A DNA stretch of 16,718 nt from SAT2750 sp963581185 (GTDB lineage Bacteria > Planctomycetota > Planctomycetia > Pirellulales > Pirellulaceae), in NCBI GenBank assembly GCA_963581185.1, contig CAUZOB010000109.1, positions 1 through 16,718 on the forward strand. Direction: 5' to 3'. The notes under the pieces were generated by a model. That model saw nothing but the letters and a program-made list of their open reading frames with translations. It was not told where the DNA came from and searched no databases. Shown piece by piece: positions 1-7,864 of the stretch. The position numbers and the translations under genes are program-made. Within the stretch, counting starts at the first letter, position 1. Every line of letters starts with the position of its first letter.

Positions 1-2
1 GG

Positions 3-89
3 CCAGGTCATGAGGGCACAATCATCCGTGCTTACTATGATCTGCAGAAAGCAAAAGCGGAACGCCGTCAGGGTCGGGGTTCCAAGTAG
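3..89 (+). CDS. 3' end of an unrecognised protein (partial)
   Basis: An open frame enters from the left edge and ends at TAG 87-89, giving 28 residues that begin PGHEGTIIRAYYDLQ and finish with a basic, Lys/Arg-rich tail (KAKAERRQGRGSK). The composition looks like a genuine protein C-terminus and the frame is on the same strand as the next gene. The fragment is too short to assign to a family, and I do not recognise it. The other two plus-strand frames here give no better candidate: one is closed at once by TGA, and the other reads on to a stop near 118. Confidence 0.55.
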   Translation, partial: PGHEGTIIRAYYDLQKAKAERRQGRGSK

Positions 90-310
90 GCTATCGCCCC
101 TTTTTCAATTCATCTGAAATCCTGCTGGAAACGTCGCCAACAGCGGACAATCTGGCGAGTTACTGGCTGCTGGACACGCTCTGTACATCTCTCCTCCCCA
201 GTCTGCACTGGATGAATAGCAATGTTGCGTGGCGAAGGGAGCCCGGATGCGGTATTTTGGGAGGAGAAGAAGAGCACTGAACATCACACACTTGCACTGT
301 CACAGGCATC

Positions 311-3300
311 ATGATGCGTCTACTTAGCCACCTGCTGATCGGCTTGATTGCCAGCATGGCGACCTCGGTTCGAGCGGCGGACGAGACCGAACAGGTCGAC
401 TATATCAAGCAGATCAAGCCGATTCTTACCAAACATTGCATCAGCTGTCATGGCATCGACAAGCACCAGTCGGGATATCGCCTGGACGTGGGCGAGTTGG
501 CTATCCAGGGTGGCGATCGAGGCACTGCTGTCGTCGCCGGTGATGTGGATGCGAGCATCCTGATGCAGGCGATCACTGAGCAAGGCGATGTGGCTCGCAT
601 GCCACTCGACAAGCCGCCGCTGGCCGCAGCGCAGATCGATTTGATCCGCCGCTGGATTCAAGAGGGTGCAGAGTATCCGGAGAGTGAGAAGGTGATCAAC
701 CTCAGGCAGCTGCAAAGCTCCCACTGGGCCTTCCAGCCGATCGTACGACCGCCCCTGCCGAAGCTGAAGCGAACCGCCTGGGTTCGCAACTCGATTGACG
801 CATTTATCCTCAGCAGACTGGAAGCGGAGCAGCTCACGCCATCTCCGACGGCCAGCCGGGAGACCCTGATCCGTCGCCTCAGCCTCGACCTGCGTGGTAT
901 CTCGCCAACGGTCGAGGAGATCGATCTGTTCCTCGGGGATGCCCGCCCGGATGCCTACCAGCAGCTGGTCGAGCGGATGCTTTCGTCGCCCAAGTACGGC
1001 GAACGCTGGGGCCGCCACTGGCTCGACATCGCTCGCTATGCCGATTCCGACGGCTTCACCATCGATGGCCCACGTAACATCTGGAAGTACCGCGACTGGG
1101 TCATTCATGCCCTGAATGCCGACTATGACTTCCGCCGCTTCACGATCGAACAGCTGGCTGGCGACATGCTCGACAACCCAACCACCGACCAGCTGGTGGC
1201 CACCGGCTTCCACCGCAATACCCTGATCAACCAGGAGGGTGGTACGGATGACGAACAATTCCGTGTGGAGGCTGTGGTCGACCGGGTCAACACGGTTGGC
1301 TCGGCATATCTTGGTCTGACCGTTGGCTGTGCTCAGTGTCACCAGCACAAGTACGACCCGATAACTCAGCGAGACTTCTATCGACTGTATGCACTTTTCA
1401 ACAGTACCGAAGACAAGAACGATGCAAATGCATCCGGACCAATCATCCCGGTCCCCTCCTCATCCCAGCAACGTCGGCGTGCAGAGTTGATTGAGGAGAT
1501 TGCCGCAGCCGAGGCACCGCTGGCGGAGCATGACAAGAAGTTTGTCGCCGGCTTGGCCGAGTGGGCCAGGCAACGTACCTCGCTCGACAAGACAAACTGG
1601 CAATTGCTTGATCCCATCAGCTGGGACACGGCCAAGGGCGCCCTGTTGAACAAGCTGGATGACAAGTCACTGCTGGTCGATTTCAGCGTGCCGGCCAATG
1701 ACACCTACATTGTCAACTTTGAGACAACGCTCAAAGTGGTGCGGGCACTCCGCCTGGAAGTCCTGACAAATCCCAGCTTGCCGAGTGACGGACCTGGCAG
1801 GGCTGAAAATGGCAACTTTGTACTGAGTGAGATAGAGCTGCTGGTCCAGCCGCTGGAGGCAGGTGAACCGTCGCAAGCGATGCCGGTCAAGCTCAGCAGT
1901 GCCATTGCCGACCACTCCCAGGAAGGATATGCAGTCAGCGACAGTATCGACGGCAAGCAAAATACCGGCTGGGCGATCAGCGTGAAGACCGGCTCGACCA
2001 ACATCAACCGCGAGGCGATTTACTTTCCCGCCGCGGCGATTGAGTCCGACGCGGGAGTACGGCTGACTGTCAAAATGCATCACAATCACCGCGATGCGAA
2101 TTACCTGGTCGGCTGTTTCCGCATCTGGGTCAGTGACCAGTCGGCCGATCTGCTCTCGACGCCGGCAGCCATTCGTGAAATCGCCGCCATCCCTGCCGAA
2201 GAGCGAAGCGAACAGCAACGGGGAGAATTGGATGCTGCCTACAAGCTGACCGATACCGGACGAGTGACGCTGGCTTCCAGGGTCGCCAGTTTGAAGAAGG
2301 AGCAGGAGTTACTGATCAACGCCATCCCCACCACGATGGTGCTGAGGGAATTGAGCATGCCGCGCGAGTCCTTTATTCAGATCCGTGGCGACTTCCTCCG
2401 ACCCGGTGCCCAGGTCACTCCCGGCGTTCCCATCGTCCTGCCGCCGTTGGCTACCCGCGGCAAGCAGGCAGACCGACTCGACTTTGCCAACTGGCTCACC
2501 AGCACCGACAACCCGCTGACTGCACGAGTCACGGTCAATCGTTTCTGGCAGCGGTTCTTTGGGATCGGCATTGTGGAAACAGAAAACGACTTTGGTACGC
2601 AGGGCATTGCCCCCGAGCACCCTGAGCTGCTGGATTGGCTCGCCAGCGAGTTCATGCGACTTGACTGGGGTATCAAGGACATCCACCGGGTGATTGTGAG
2701 TTCGGCCACCTACCGCCAATCCTCGCACATGTCGGCGGAGCTGCTGCAACGCGACCCGCGCAACAAGTTGCTTGCCCGCCAGTCCCGTATCCGTCTGGAA
2801 GCAGAGATTATTCGTGACACCGCCTTGGCTGCCAGCGGGCTGCTGTCTGACAGGATCGGCGGACCAGGTGTCTATCCGCCGCAACCGGAGGGAATCTACA
2901 TACTCACGCAGCAAAAGAAGGCCTGGCCGGAGAGCCAGGGGGGAAACCGTTTCCGTCGCACCATGTACACCTACTTCTGGCGATCCAGTCCCTATCCGTT
3001 GATGCCGACCTTTGACGCGCCAGGGTCGACAACGACCTGTACACAACGGACTCGCTCCAATACCCCGCTGCAGGCGCTGATGCTGGCCAACGACCGCGGC
3101 TTCTTCGAAATCGCCCAGGGACTGGCCAGTGAAATAGTCCGGCTGGACATCAGCCAGGATGAGCAGCGGCTTGTGTATGCTTTCCGCCGCGCCTTGTCGC
3201 GGGTCCCCAGTGATCTGGAGATGGCCCAGTTGATACAGTACTACCAGTCCCAGAAGTCTTATTACGAGGCTGCCCAGGACGATGCCAAAAGTGTCGCACC

Positions 3301-3400
3301 GGCAGACCTGCCGGCAGAGACGAGTGTAGCGGAAGCTGCTGCCTGGACAGCAGTCGCTCGCGTGCTCTTTAACTTGGACGAGTTCATCACCAGGGAATAG
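311..3400 (+). CDS. PSCyt1-PSCyt2 (DUF1549)-PSD1 (DUF1553) exported cytochrome-like protein
   Basis: A 1029-aa planctomycete-type protein with a Sec signal peptide (about residues 1-22, cleavage near VRA-AD). An N-terminal cytochrome-like PSCyt1 domain carries a haem motif C43-I-S-C46-H47. A PSCyt2/DUF1549 domain (about 158-365) carries C340-A-Q-C343-H344. A beta-rich discoidin-like insert (about 462-609) has a 'DGKQNTGWAI' motif. A C-terminal PSD1/DUF1553 domain (about 718-1025) has 'TVNRFWQRFFG' and 'NTPLQALMLAND'. In this family the PSCyt and PSD1 domains occur together in exported proteins; the reaction is not established, though roles in polysaccharide handling or extracytoplasmic redox have been suggested. 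The start is well constrained: an in-frame TGA lies at 278-280 and the only later ATGs before the signal peptide are 311 and 314. There is no Shine-Dalgarno sequence. It ends 3 nt before its DUF1501 partner, so the two are almost certainly co-transcribed. Confidence 0.95.
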   Translation: MMRLLSHLLIGLIASMATSVRAADETEQVDYIKQIKPILTKHCISCHGIDKHQSGYRLDVGELAIQGGDRGTAVVAGDVDASILMQAITEQGDVARMPLDKPPLAAAQIDLIRRWIQEGAEYPESEKVINLRQLQSSHWAFQPIVRPPLPKLKRTAWVRNSIDAFILSRLEAEQLTPSPTASRETLIRRLSLDLRGISPTVEEIDLFLGDARPDAYQQLVERMLSSPKYGERWGRHWLDIARYADSDGFTIDGPRNIWKYRDWVIHALNADYDFRRFTIEQLAGDMLDNPTTDQLVATGFHRNTLINQEGGTDDEQFRVEAVVDRVNTVGSAYLGLTVGCAQCHQHKYDPITQRDFYRLYALFNSTEDKNDANASGPIIPVPSSSQQRRRAELIEEIAAAEAPLAEHDKKFVAGLAEWARQRTSLDKTNWQLLDPISWDTAKGALLNKLDDKSLLVDFSVPANDTYIVNFETTLKVVRALRLEVLTNPSLPSDGPGRAENGNFVLSEIELLVQPLEAGEPSQAMPVKLSSAIADHSQEGYAVSDSIDGKQNTGWAISVKTGSTNINREAIYFPAAAIESDAGVRLTVKMHHNHRDANYLVGCFRIWVSDQSADLLSTPAAIREIAAIPAEERSEQQRGELDAAYKLTDTGRVTLASRVASLKKEQELLINAIPTTMVLRELSMPRESFIQIRGDFLRPGAQVTPGVPIVLPPLATRGKQADRLDFANWLTSTDNPLTARVTVNRFWQRFFGIGIVETENDFGTQGIAPEHPELLDWLASEFMRLDWGIKDIHRVIVSSATYRQSSHMSAELLQRDPRNKLLARQSRIRLEAEIIRDTALAASGLLSDRIGGPGVYPPQPEGIYILTQQKKAWPESQGGNRFRRTMYTYFWRSSPYPLMPTFDAPGSTTTCTQRTRSNTPLQALMLANDRGFFEIAQGLASEIVRLDISQDEQRLVYAFRRALSRVPSDLEMAQLIQYYQSQKSYYEAAQDDAKSVAPADLPAETSVAEAAAWTAVARVLFNLDEFITRE

Positions 3401-3403
3401 GCC

Positions 3404-4858
3404 ATGACGCCAGACCAGCAGCAATTACAGCAGATCAGTCGCCGGCACTTCTTCGCTGGCAGCGGCTTGAATATCGGCTCGCTCGGCCTGGCCTCCCTGC
3501 TGGCCGGGCAGGGCCTGGCTGCTGCTGAACCTGCCAGCACGTCAGGCACCAATCCGCTGGCCCCACGCATGCCACACTTTGCGGCCAAGGCCAAGCGAGT
3601 GATTTACCTGTTCATGGCCGGCGGACCGAGCCAGCTGGAGCTGTTTGACTACAAACCCAAGCTGCAGGAAATGGATGGGCAGGTCATCCCACCCTCCTAC
3701 GTTGAAAACAAGCGATTCGCATTCCTCAAGAAGGATGCCAAGTTGCTGGGGACACGGCGCAGATTCCGACAGCATGGTGAATGCGGTGCCGAGATATCAG
3801 ACCTGCTTCCTAACCTGGCAACCATGGCTGACGAGATTGCCATCGTCCGTACAGTCAAAACAGAAGTTTTCAACCACGGGCCAGCCAAGCTGTTTATGAA
3901 TACCGGCTTTCAGCGCTTCGGCCGCCCCAGCATGGGCGCCTGGGTGACATACGGTATCGGCAGCGAGTCGCAGGATCTGCCTGGCTTTGTCGTCCTGCAC
4001 TCCGGCCCTCGCGGTCCTCGTGGTGGGACTCCTCTCTGGGGAAGTGGCTTCCTGCCTTCCACCTACCAGGGTGTTCCTTTCCTGAATGGAGCTGAACCGA
4101 TCCTCAACCTGACAAACCCGGCAGGTGTCAATCAGGACAACCAGGGAAAGTTTGTCGATACAGTCACCCGCCTGAATCGGTCGCGGTTGGCAGAGGTTGG
4201 AGACCCGGAGATTGCCACCCGCATCGCAACCTACGAGATGGCATACCGGATGCAGAGTAGTGCGCCCGAGTTGATGGACCTGGCCAGCGAACCGCAGAAC
4301 ACGCTGGATGCCTATGGGATCACCAATCCCGCCAAGCCAACTTTTGGTCGCAATTGTCTGCTGGCCCGCCGACTGGTCGAACGAGGAACTCGCTTCGTCC
4401 AGCTCTATCACACCGACTGGGACCACCATGGTAATCCCGGCACCAATCTTGGCACACCGCTGGATGACCGGTGTGGCGAAGTTGACCAGCCAAGCGTGGC
4501 TCTGCTCAAGGACCTCAAGGCGCGTGGCCTGCTGGATGACACGCTTGTTATCTGGGGAGGCGAATTTGGACGGACACCCCAGGGAGAACCACGCGATACG
4601 CTGGGCCGCGATCATCACATCGAAACCTACGCGATGTGGTTCTGCGGCGGTGGTATCAAGGGAGGGCAGACGATTGGTGAGACCGACGAGCTGGGATACT
4701 ACGCCACCGAAGACTCGACGCCGGTCCATGATCTGCAAGCAACTATCCTGCACCTGCTGGGCCTCGATCACCTCAAACTTACGCACCGCTTCCAGGGTCG
4801 AGATTTCCGCCTGACCGACGTCGGTGGACACGTGGTCGATCGACTGGTGAATGGGTAA
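3404..4858 (+). CDS. DUF1501 Tat-exported protein (module 1)
   Basis: A 484-aa DUF1501 protein, a family in the alkaline phosphatase/sulfatase-like superfamily whose substrate is unknown. The N-terminus has a twin-arginine signal (S12-R13-R14-H-F-F) followed by a hydrophobic stretch to about residue 41, so export in folded form is expected. Conserved blocks are 'MAGGPSQLELFDYKP' (D82 in the expected metal-site loop), D338-W-D340-H341-H342, 'GGEFGRTP' (E387) and 'GRDHH' (D403, H404, H405). The acidic and His residues in these blocks fit a metal-dependent hydrolase fold, although that is inferred. ATG follows the previous stop (TAG ending at 3400) by 3 nt, so translational coupling with the PSCyt-PSD1 gene is likely. 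A strong hairpin begins directly after the stop codon. Confidence 0.95.
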   Translation: MTPDQQQLQQISRRHFFAGSGLNIGSLGLASLLAGQGLAAAEPASTSGTNPLAPRMPHFAAKAKRVIYLFMAGGPSQLELFDYKPKLQEMDGQVIPPSYVENKRFAFLKKDAKLLGTRRRFRQHGECGAEISDLLPNLATMADEIAIVRTVKTEVFNHGPAKLFMNTGFQRFGRPSMGAWVTYGIGSESQDLPGFVVLHSGPRGPRGGTPLWGSGFLPSTYQGVPFLNGAEPILNLTNPAGVNQDNQGKFVDTVTRLNRSRLAEVGDPEIATRIATYEMAYRMQSSAPELMDLASEPQNTLDAYGITNPAKPTFGRNCLLARRLVERGTRFVQLYHTDWDHHGNPGTNLGTPLDDRCGEVDQPSVALLKDLKARGLLDDTLVIWGGEFGRTPQGEPRDTLGRDHHIETYAMWFCGGGIKGGQTIGETDELGYYATEDSTPVHDLQATILHLLGLDHLKLTHRFQGRDFRLTDVGGHVVDRLVNG

Positions 4859-4879
4859 GCCAGGTCCGCAGGACCTGGC
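4859..4879. terminator. Perfect 9-bp hairpin between convergent genes
   Basis: The nine bases GCCAGGTCC are followed after a 3-nt loop (GCA) by their exact reverse complement GGACCTGGC. The repeat starts at the base after the TAA of the DUF1501 gene and lies 28 nt from the stop of the convergent dehydrogenase gene. No clear T-run follows on either strand, so it is either a bidirectional terminator of the U-poor kind or an mRNA 3'-end stabiliser. Position and perfect pairing make a role in ending both transcripts likely. Confidence 0.65.
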
Positions 4880-4906
4880 ATATCATAGGCCTTCGCCGCA
4901 GCTGAA

Positions 4907-5872
4907 TCAGGGCGGGATAACTTCCGGATTGACGAGGTTGTCCGGCTTGTCCCCCTCGAGGCATTGCACAATCTGTCGGGCGGAGCGGCTGCGCAGATCG
5001 AACAACGATTGCTCAGAAACAAATGCCGTATGCGGTGTGACAATCACGTGCGGGTGGTTATAGGGGGGCTGATCCAGCGGCGGTGGTTCCGGCTCCTGTA
5101 CATCGAGGGCTGCACCCGCCAACTGGCCACTCTGGAGTGCCGCGGCCAGTGCCTGGTGATCCAGCAGACCTCCGCGGGCAGTGTTGACGAGGAAGCTGCC
5201 CGGCTTCATCAGCGCCAGCTGCGGCGCCCCAATCATCTGGCTGGTATCGTCGGTCAGCGGCAAGTGCAGCGAGAGGAAGTCACTTTCGGCCAGCAACTGG
5301 TCCAGCGGCAGCAGTTCCACATTCGCTTCGAGCTGCGAGAGGTCACGCCGCGTAGCGATCACTCGCAGTCCGATCGCCCTGGCCAGCACCGCCACCTGCC
5401 GTCCGATTCGTCCCAGCCCAACCAGACCCAGCGTGGCTCCCTCGATCCGACGCAGCGGCGGGCCATTGTCCCGGCTGTAGACGCCAGCCCGTCCCTGCTG
5501 GTGATAGATGCCAATGTTTCGAGCCAGCGCCAGCAGCAAGGCCAGCGTGTGCTCGGCAACTTCCTGCTGACAATAGTCCGGCACGTTGGTGACCGGAATG
5601 CCGCGACGGGTGCATTCCTCAAGGTCGATATTATCGAGTCCGATCCCCATCCGCGTTATGCCACGAAGCGACCCAGCTGCCTCGATCACCTGGCGTGAGA
5701 TAACCGCCCAGCAGGTCAGGATTCCATCCACATCAGCAGCCAGCTGAGACAATGTTGCTGCATCCTGGGCTGGTGAGACCAGCAGCTCGACGTCTGCCGC
5801 CGCCAGGATTTCCCGCTCCAGCTCCAGATCGGGCCAGGCGTAATCGGTTATCAGTACTCGGTACTTGGACAT
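4907..5872 (-). CDS. D-2-hydroxyacid dehydrogenase, CtBP-like (NAD-dependent)
   Basis: A 321-aa cytoplasmic NAD(P)-dependent oxidoreductase of the D-isomer-specific 2-hydroxyacid dehydrogenase family. The Rossmann motif is 'GLVGLGRIGRQVA' with glycines G152, G154 and G157. The catalytic triad of the family is visible as R233 in 'VNTARGG', E262 in 'DVQEPEPP' and H281 in 'TPHTAF'. The phrase 'RRIEGATLGLVGLGRIG' and the overall length resemble the C-terminal-binding-protein-like subgroup more than phosphoglycerate dehydrogenase, which usually carries extra regulatory domains. The substrate cannot be read from sequence. The start ATG (5872-5870) lies inside the upstream J-like gene, which ends 22 nt further on. 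No Shine-Dalgarno sequence precedes it, so translation probably depends on the upstream gene. Confidence 0.93.
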   Translation of the reverse strand: MSKYRVLITDYAWPDLELEREILAAADVELLVSPAQDAATLSQLAADVDGILTCWAVISRQVIEAAGSLRGITRMGIGLDNIDLEECTRRGIPVTNVPDYCQQEVAEHTLALLLALARNIGIYHQQGRAGVYSRDNGPPLRRIEGATLGLVGLGRIGRQVAVLARAIGLRVIATRRDLSQLEANVELLPLDQLLAESDFLSLHLPLTDDTSQMIGAPQLALMKPGSFLVNTARGGLLDHQALAAALQSGQLAGAALDVQEPEPPPLDQPPYNHPHVIVTPHTAFVSEQSLFDLRSRSARQIVQCLEGDKPDNLVNPEVIPP

Positions 5873-6480
5873 TGTGGCTGGAACAGGGCCAGGCTGGGTG
5901 CCAGCTGGCGGGCCTGCTCGTCTCCTTCCTTTGAGTTGCGTCGGAAGAGAAAGATCCCCAGGGCGACGGCAATCAGCAGAGTGATGACGGCAACCAGAAC
6001 CAGCATCCAGGCCAGCTGCGAACTGCGAGCACTTCGCTGCTGTCGCCGGCGGCGGGACCGTGTTCGTTGTCGCGATGAGGTGGTAGCCGTGCTGGCTGGT
6101 GTTGGTACCGCAGCCGCTGTTGGCGAAACCTGCTGGGCCACGGGCAGCGGAGCGGCAGGGGCGACCGGCGTGGCCAGGGGCACATCCTCGACCGGCGGCT
6201 CGCTCGGCAATTGCGACTCCAGCTCCTCGTCATAGGCCTGTTTCTGATCCAGGTTGAGCAGGCAGATGCGAGCGGCGGAAAGCTCATTGAGGAGTTGCTG
6301 GGAGAGTTCAGCATGCTGTCCGCCCTGGAAGGTGCGAACATGAGCCATCTGGCGGACGGCGGCATTCTCGATCACGTCGTCGTCGTCTTCAAAACGGCGG
6401 ATACCAAGCAGCTGGTAGTGATCCGCCGGCTGCTGCTCCGGATCGATACCGAGCCATTTCCAGTAAGGATCAAATTCCAT
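5851..6480 (-). CDS. J-like domain single-pass membrane protein (planctomycete type)
   Basis: A 209-aa protein. Residues 1-90 form a conserved helical domain found at the N-terminus of many planctomycete proteins: 'FDPYWKWLGI', 'HYQLLGI', then 'LLNELSAARICLLN' and 'AYD'. It resembles a DnaJ J-domain in layout but has no HPD tripeptide, so classical DnaK stimulation is unlikely. A Pro/Ala-rich linker (about 91-130) and a strongly basic cluster (RTRSRRRRQQR, about 139-149) precede one transmembrane helix (about 155-179), followed by a 30-residue tail. The basic cluster before the helix suggests an N-terminus in the cytoplasm. The start is ATG at 6480, where the conserved domain begins. No Shine-Dalgarno sequence is present; ACAAGC lies 3 nt upstream of the ATG. 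Its end overlaps the dehydrogenase start by 22 nt. Confidence 0.85.
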   Translation of the reverse strand: MEFDPYWKWLGIDPEQQPADHYQLLGIRRFEDDDDVIENAAVRQMAHVRTFQGGQHAELSQQLLNELSAARICLLNLDQKQAYDEELESQLPSEPPVEDVPLATPVAPAAPLPVAQQVSPTAAAVPTPASTATTSSRQRTRSRRRRQQRSARSSQLAWMLVLVAVITLLIAVALGIFLFRRNSKEGDEQARQLAPSLALFQPQCPSTEY

Positions 6481-6722
6481 GACGCTTGTCGATTCGTTGC
6501 TGGTGGGCTCTTGCCACTCGCTCCGCTGCCAGGCGGAGCGGCTCTCCTGTCTCCGCTTGGATTATCGGCTAGGAGCGGCGGTCGGAGCAAGTTCAGCTGG
6601 CGGGAAGCTGGCAGCCAGGCAAACTCGCCTTGGCAATCGGTGGGCAGGCGGTCATCATGATCGCGGGGACGATCGTTCCCCATCCATGACTGACGCCGCA
6701 ACTGACCGAGCGAGAAGCGACC
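6481..6722. promoter_or_regulatory. Divergent intergenic spacer between the J-like gene and fhcD
   Basis: These 242 nt separate two divergently transcribed genes and must hold the start region of both transcripts. Open frames across it have no recognisable protein character. I cannot identify convincing -35/-10 boxes. The clearest structure is an 8-bp inverted repeat at 6519-6540, listed separately. Confidence 0.5.
6519..6540. repeat. 8-bp GC-rich inverted repeat in the divergent spacer
   Basis: CGCTCCGC (6519-6526) is followed after TGCCAG by its exact reverse complement GCGGAGCG (6533-6540). On the minus strand this lies 38 nt before the J-like start codon, so it would be either a hairpin in that mRNA leader or an operator site for a dimeric regulator between the two divergent genes. 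Sequence alone does not decide between these. Confidence 0.4.
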
Positions 6723-7619
6723 GTGAAAATTGGCGAGACCAGGGTCGAAGACACTTTTGCCGAAGCTTTTGACATGAGCTATGCGCGGCTGCTGATTACG
6801 GCCGATGACGAACACTGGCTGCAGGCAGCAGTCCAGGAGGTGACCGGTTATTCAAGCAGCGTGATTGCCTGCGATGCAGAAGTGGGGCTGGAAGAATGGC
6901 TGGCTGCGGACAAAACGCCGGATGGCCGGCCCGGTGCCGCCATCCTGCTGTTTGGCTTCTCTGCCCGTAGCCTGGCGGCGTCCGTCCCAACGCGGGTCGG
7001 CCAGTGCGTGATGACCTGCCCAACAACTGCCGTCTTTGATGGTCTGCCGGATGCCAGCGAGCGAATCCAGCTGGGTAAGCAAATTCGCTTCTTTGGCGAC
7101 GGTTATCAAAAGAGCAAGTTGATTGGCGAGCGTCGCTACTGGCGGATTCCCGTCATGGATGGTGAATTCCTGGTGGAGGAGAGCCTGGGTGTCGAAGCGG
7201 GTGTTGGCGGCGGCAACCTGATCCTGCAAGCGACAGAGAGAGCAGCTGGGCTGGCTGCAGCCAGGCGAGGTGTCGCTGCCCTGGCGGACATGGCAGGACT
7301 AATCACACCCTTCCCAGGAGGCATTGCTCGCAGCGGCAGCAAGGTTGGCTCGCGCTATCGCGGCCTGCCAGCGTCAACTGCCGACGCCTACTGTCCCACG
7401 CTCAAGGGTCGTGTTGAATCACAATTGGACGAGAAAGCCCAGTTGGCTTACGAGATCGTGATCGATGGAGTCAGCCCGGATCTGGTGGGGCAGGGTATTG
7501 CCCGCGCCGCCGAGGCTGTGGCAGGTGAAGGTGTGATCGTGATCGGTGCTGGGAACTATGGCGGCACGCTTGGCGCACACCAGTTTCACTTGCACCAGCT
7601 GCTCTCTCCTGTCGACTAG
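6723..7619 (+). CDS. fhcD: Formylmethanofuran--tetrahydromethanopterin formyltransferase (FhcD/Ftr)
   Basis: A 298-aa cytoplasmic enzyme that transfers a formyl group between tetrahydromethanopterin and methanofuran (or its bacterial analogue) in the H4MPT-linked C1 pathway used for formaldehyde oxidation and detoxification. The match runs the full length of the archaeal enzyme (about 297 aa). Diagnostic blocks are 'EDTFAEAF' (9-16), 'TPDGRPG' (65-71), 'RVGQCVMTCPTTAVFD' (91-106), 'RFFGDG' (122-127), 'TPFPGGIARSGSKVGS' (195-210), 'CPTLK' (224-228) and 'GNYGG' (277-281). In methylotrophs and planctomycetes it works in a complex with FhcA, FhcB and FhcC; none of these is in this window. The start is GTG at 6723, chosen because the conserved N-terminus begins there. 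A purine-rich GAGAAG lies about 5 nt upstream. Confidence 0.95.
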   Translation: MKIGETRVEDTFAEAFDMSYARLLITADDEHWLQAAVQEVTGYSSSVIACDAEVGLEEWLAADKTPDGRPGAAILLFGFSARSLAASVPTRVGQCVMTCPTTAVFDGLPDASERIQLGKQIRFFGDGYQKSKLIGERRYWRIPVMDGEFLVEESLGVEAGVGGGNLILQATERAAGLAAARRGVAALADMAGLITPFPGGIARSGSKVGSRYRGLPASTADAYCPTLKGRVESQLDEKAQLAYEIVIDGVSPDLVGQGIARAAEAVAGEGVIVIGAGNYGGTLGAHQFHLHQLLSPVD

Positions 7620-7640
7620 CGAGAGACCAGGACCCGCTAG
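7616..7640. terminator. Inverted repeat spanning two convergent stop codons
   Basis: CTAGCG (7616-7621) is repeated in inverse as CGCTAG (7635-7640) with a 13-nt loop. The left arm contains the TAG of fhcD and the right arm contains the TAG of the convergent lipoprotein gene. A six-base stem with a long loop and no T-run is weak as a terminator, but the two genes have only 17 nt between them, so whatever ends the two transcripts is compact or lies inside the opposite gene. Confidence 0.3.
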
Positions 7641-7864
7641 CGCTCTAACTCGCGCTGAGCAGCGTACTCTTTCTGCACCGCCGCCTCGCGTGACAGCTTC
7701 ATCTCAGAAGATGGGGCGAAGTATTGGACATCATCCGTGAGGTACCAGGGACTGGGATGGGTCTGGCCACCAAGATGAGACTGGCAACCGACCGCAAAGG
7801 GTACCAGCAACAGGCCCAATCCGAGCAACAGTGTCGAGACTCGCTTACCTGTCCATTTCTTCAT
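7637..7864 (-). CDS. Small lipoprotein of a planctomycete type
   Basis: A 75-aa protein with a lipoprotein signal peptide: a basic start (MKKWTGKR), a Leu-rich core and the lipobox A24-V-G-C27. The mature part is only 49 residues, has the segment 'PWYLTDDVQYFAP' and ends in a charged, probably helical stretch rich in Glu, Lys and Arg. I recall similar short lipoproteins with a 'YLTDDVQYF'-like segment in other planctomycetes; none has a known function to my knowledge. Lipid anchoring to a membrane outside the cytoplasm is expected. The coding case rests on the signal peptide, the lipobox and this motif. GAGGA lies about 12 nt upstream of ATG, a little far for a ribosome site; ACAAGC lies 1 nt before the ATG. 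Confidence 0.8.
   Translation of the reverse strand: MKKWTGKRVSTLLLGLGLLLVPFAVGCQSHLGGQTHPSPWYLTDDVQYFAPSSEMKLSREAAVQKEYAAQRELER

Noticed and set aside
90..310. A terminator (TCGCCA 134-139 with TGGCGA 153-158) and a purine-rich ribosome-like site (about 259-274) before the first full gene.
   Set aside because: The stem has only 6 bp with a 13-nt loop and no T-run, and the purine-rich stretch is about 40 nt from the start with an in-frame stop between, so neither can be supported.
320..1348. A 342-aa open frame on the minus strand opposite the PSCyt1-PSCyt2-PSD1 gene.
   Set aside because: It is a shadow of the real gene in GC-rich DNA: no recognisable motifs, and the plus-strand frame has clear domains throughout. 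The same applies to the long antisense frames at 2309-3424 and 3797-4831.
4964..5698. A 244-aa plus-strand open frame.
   Set aside because: It lies opposite the dehydrogenase, whose Rossmann motif and catalytic triad are intact, and its own translation has no family features.
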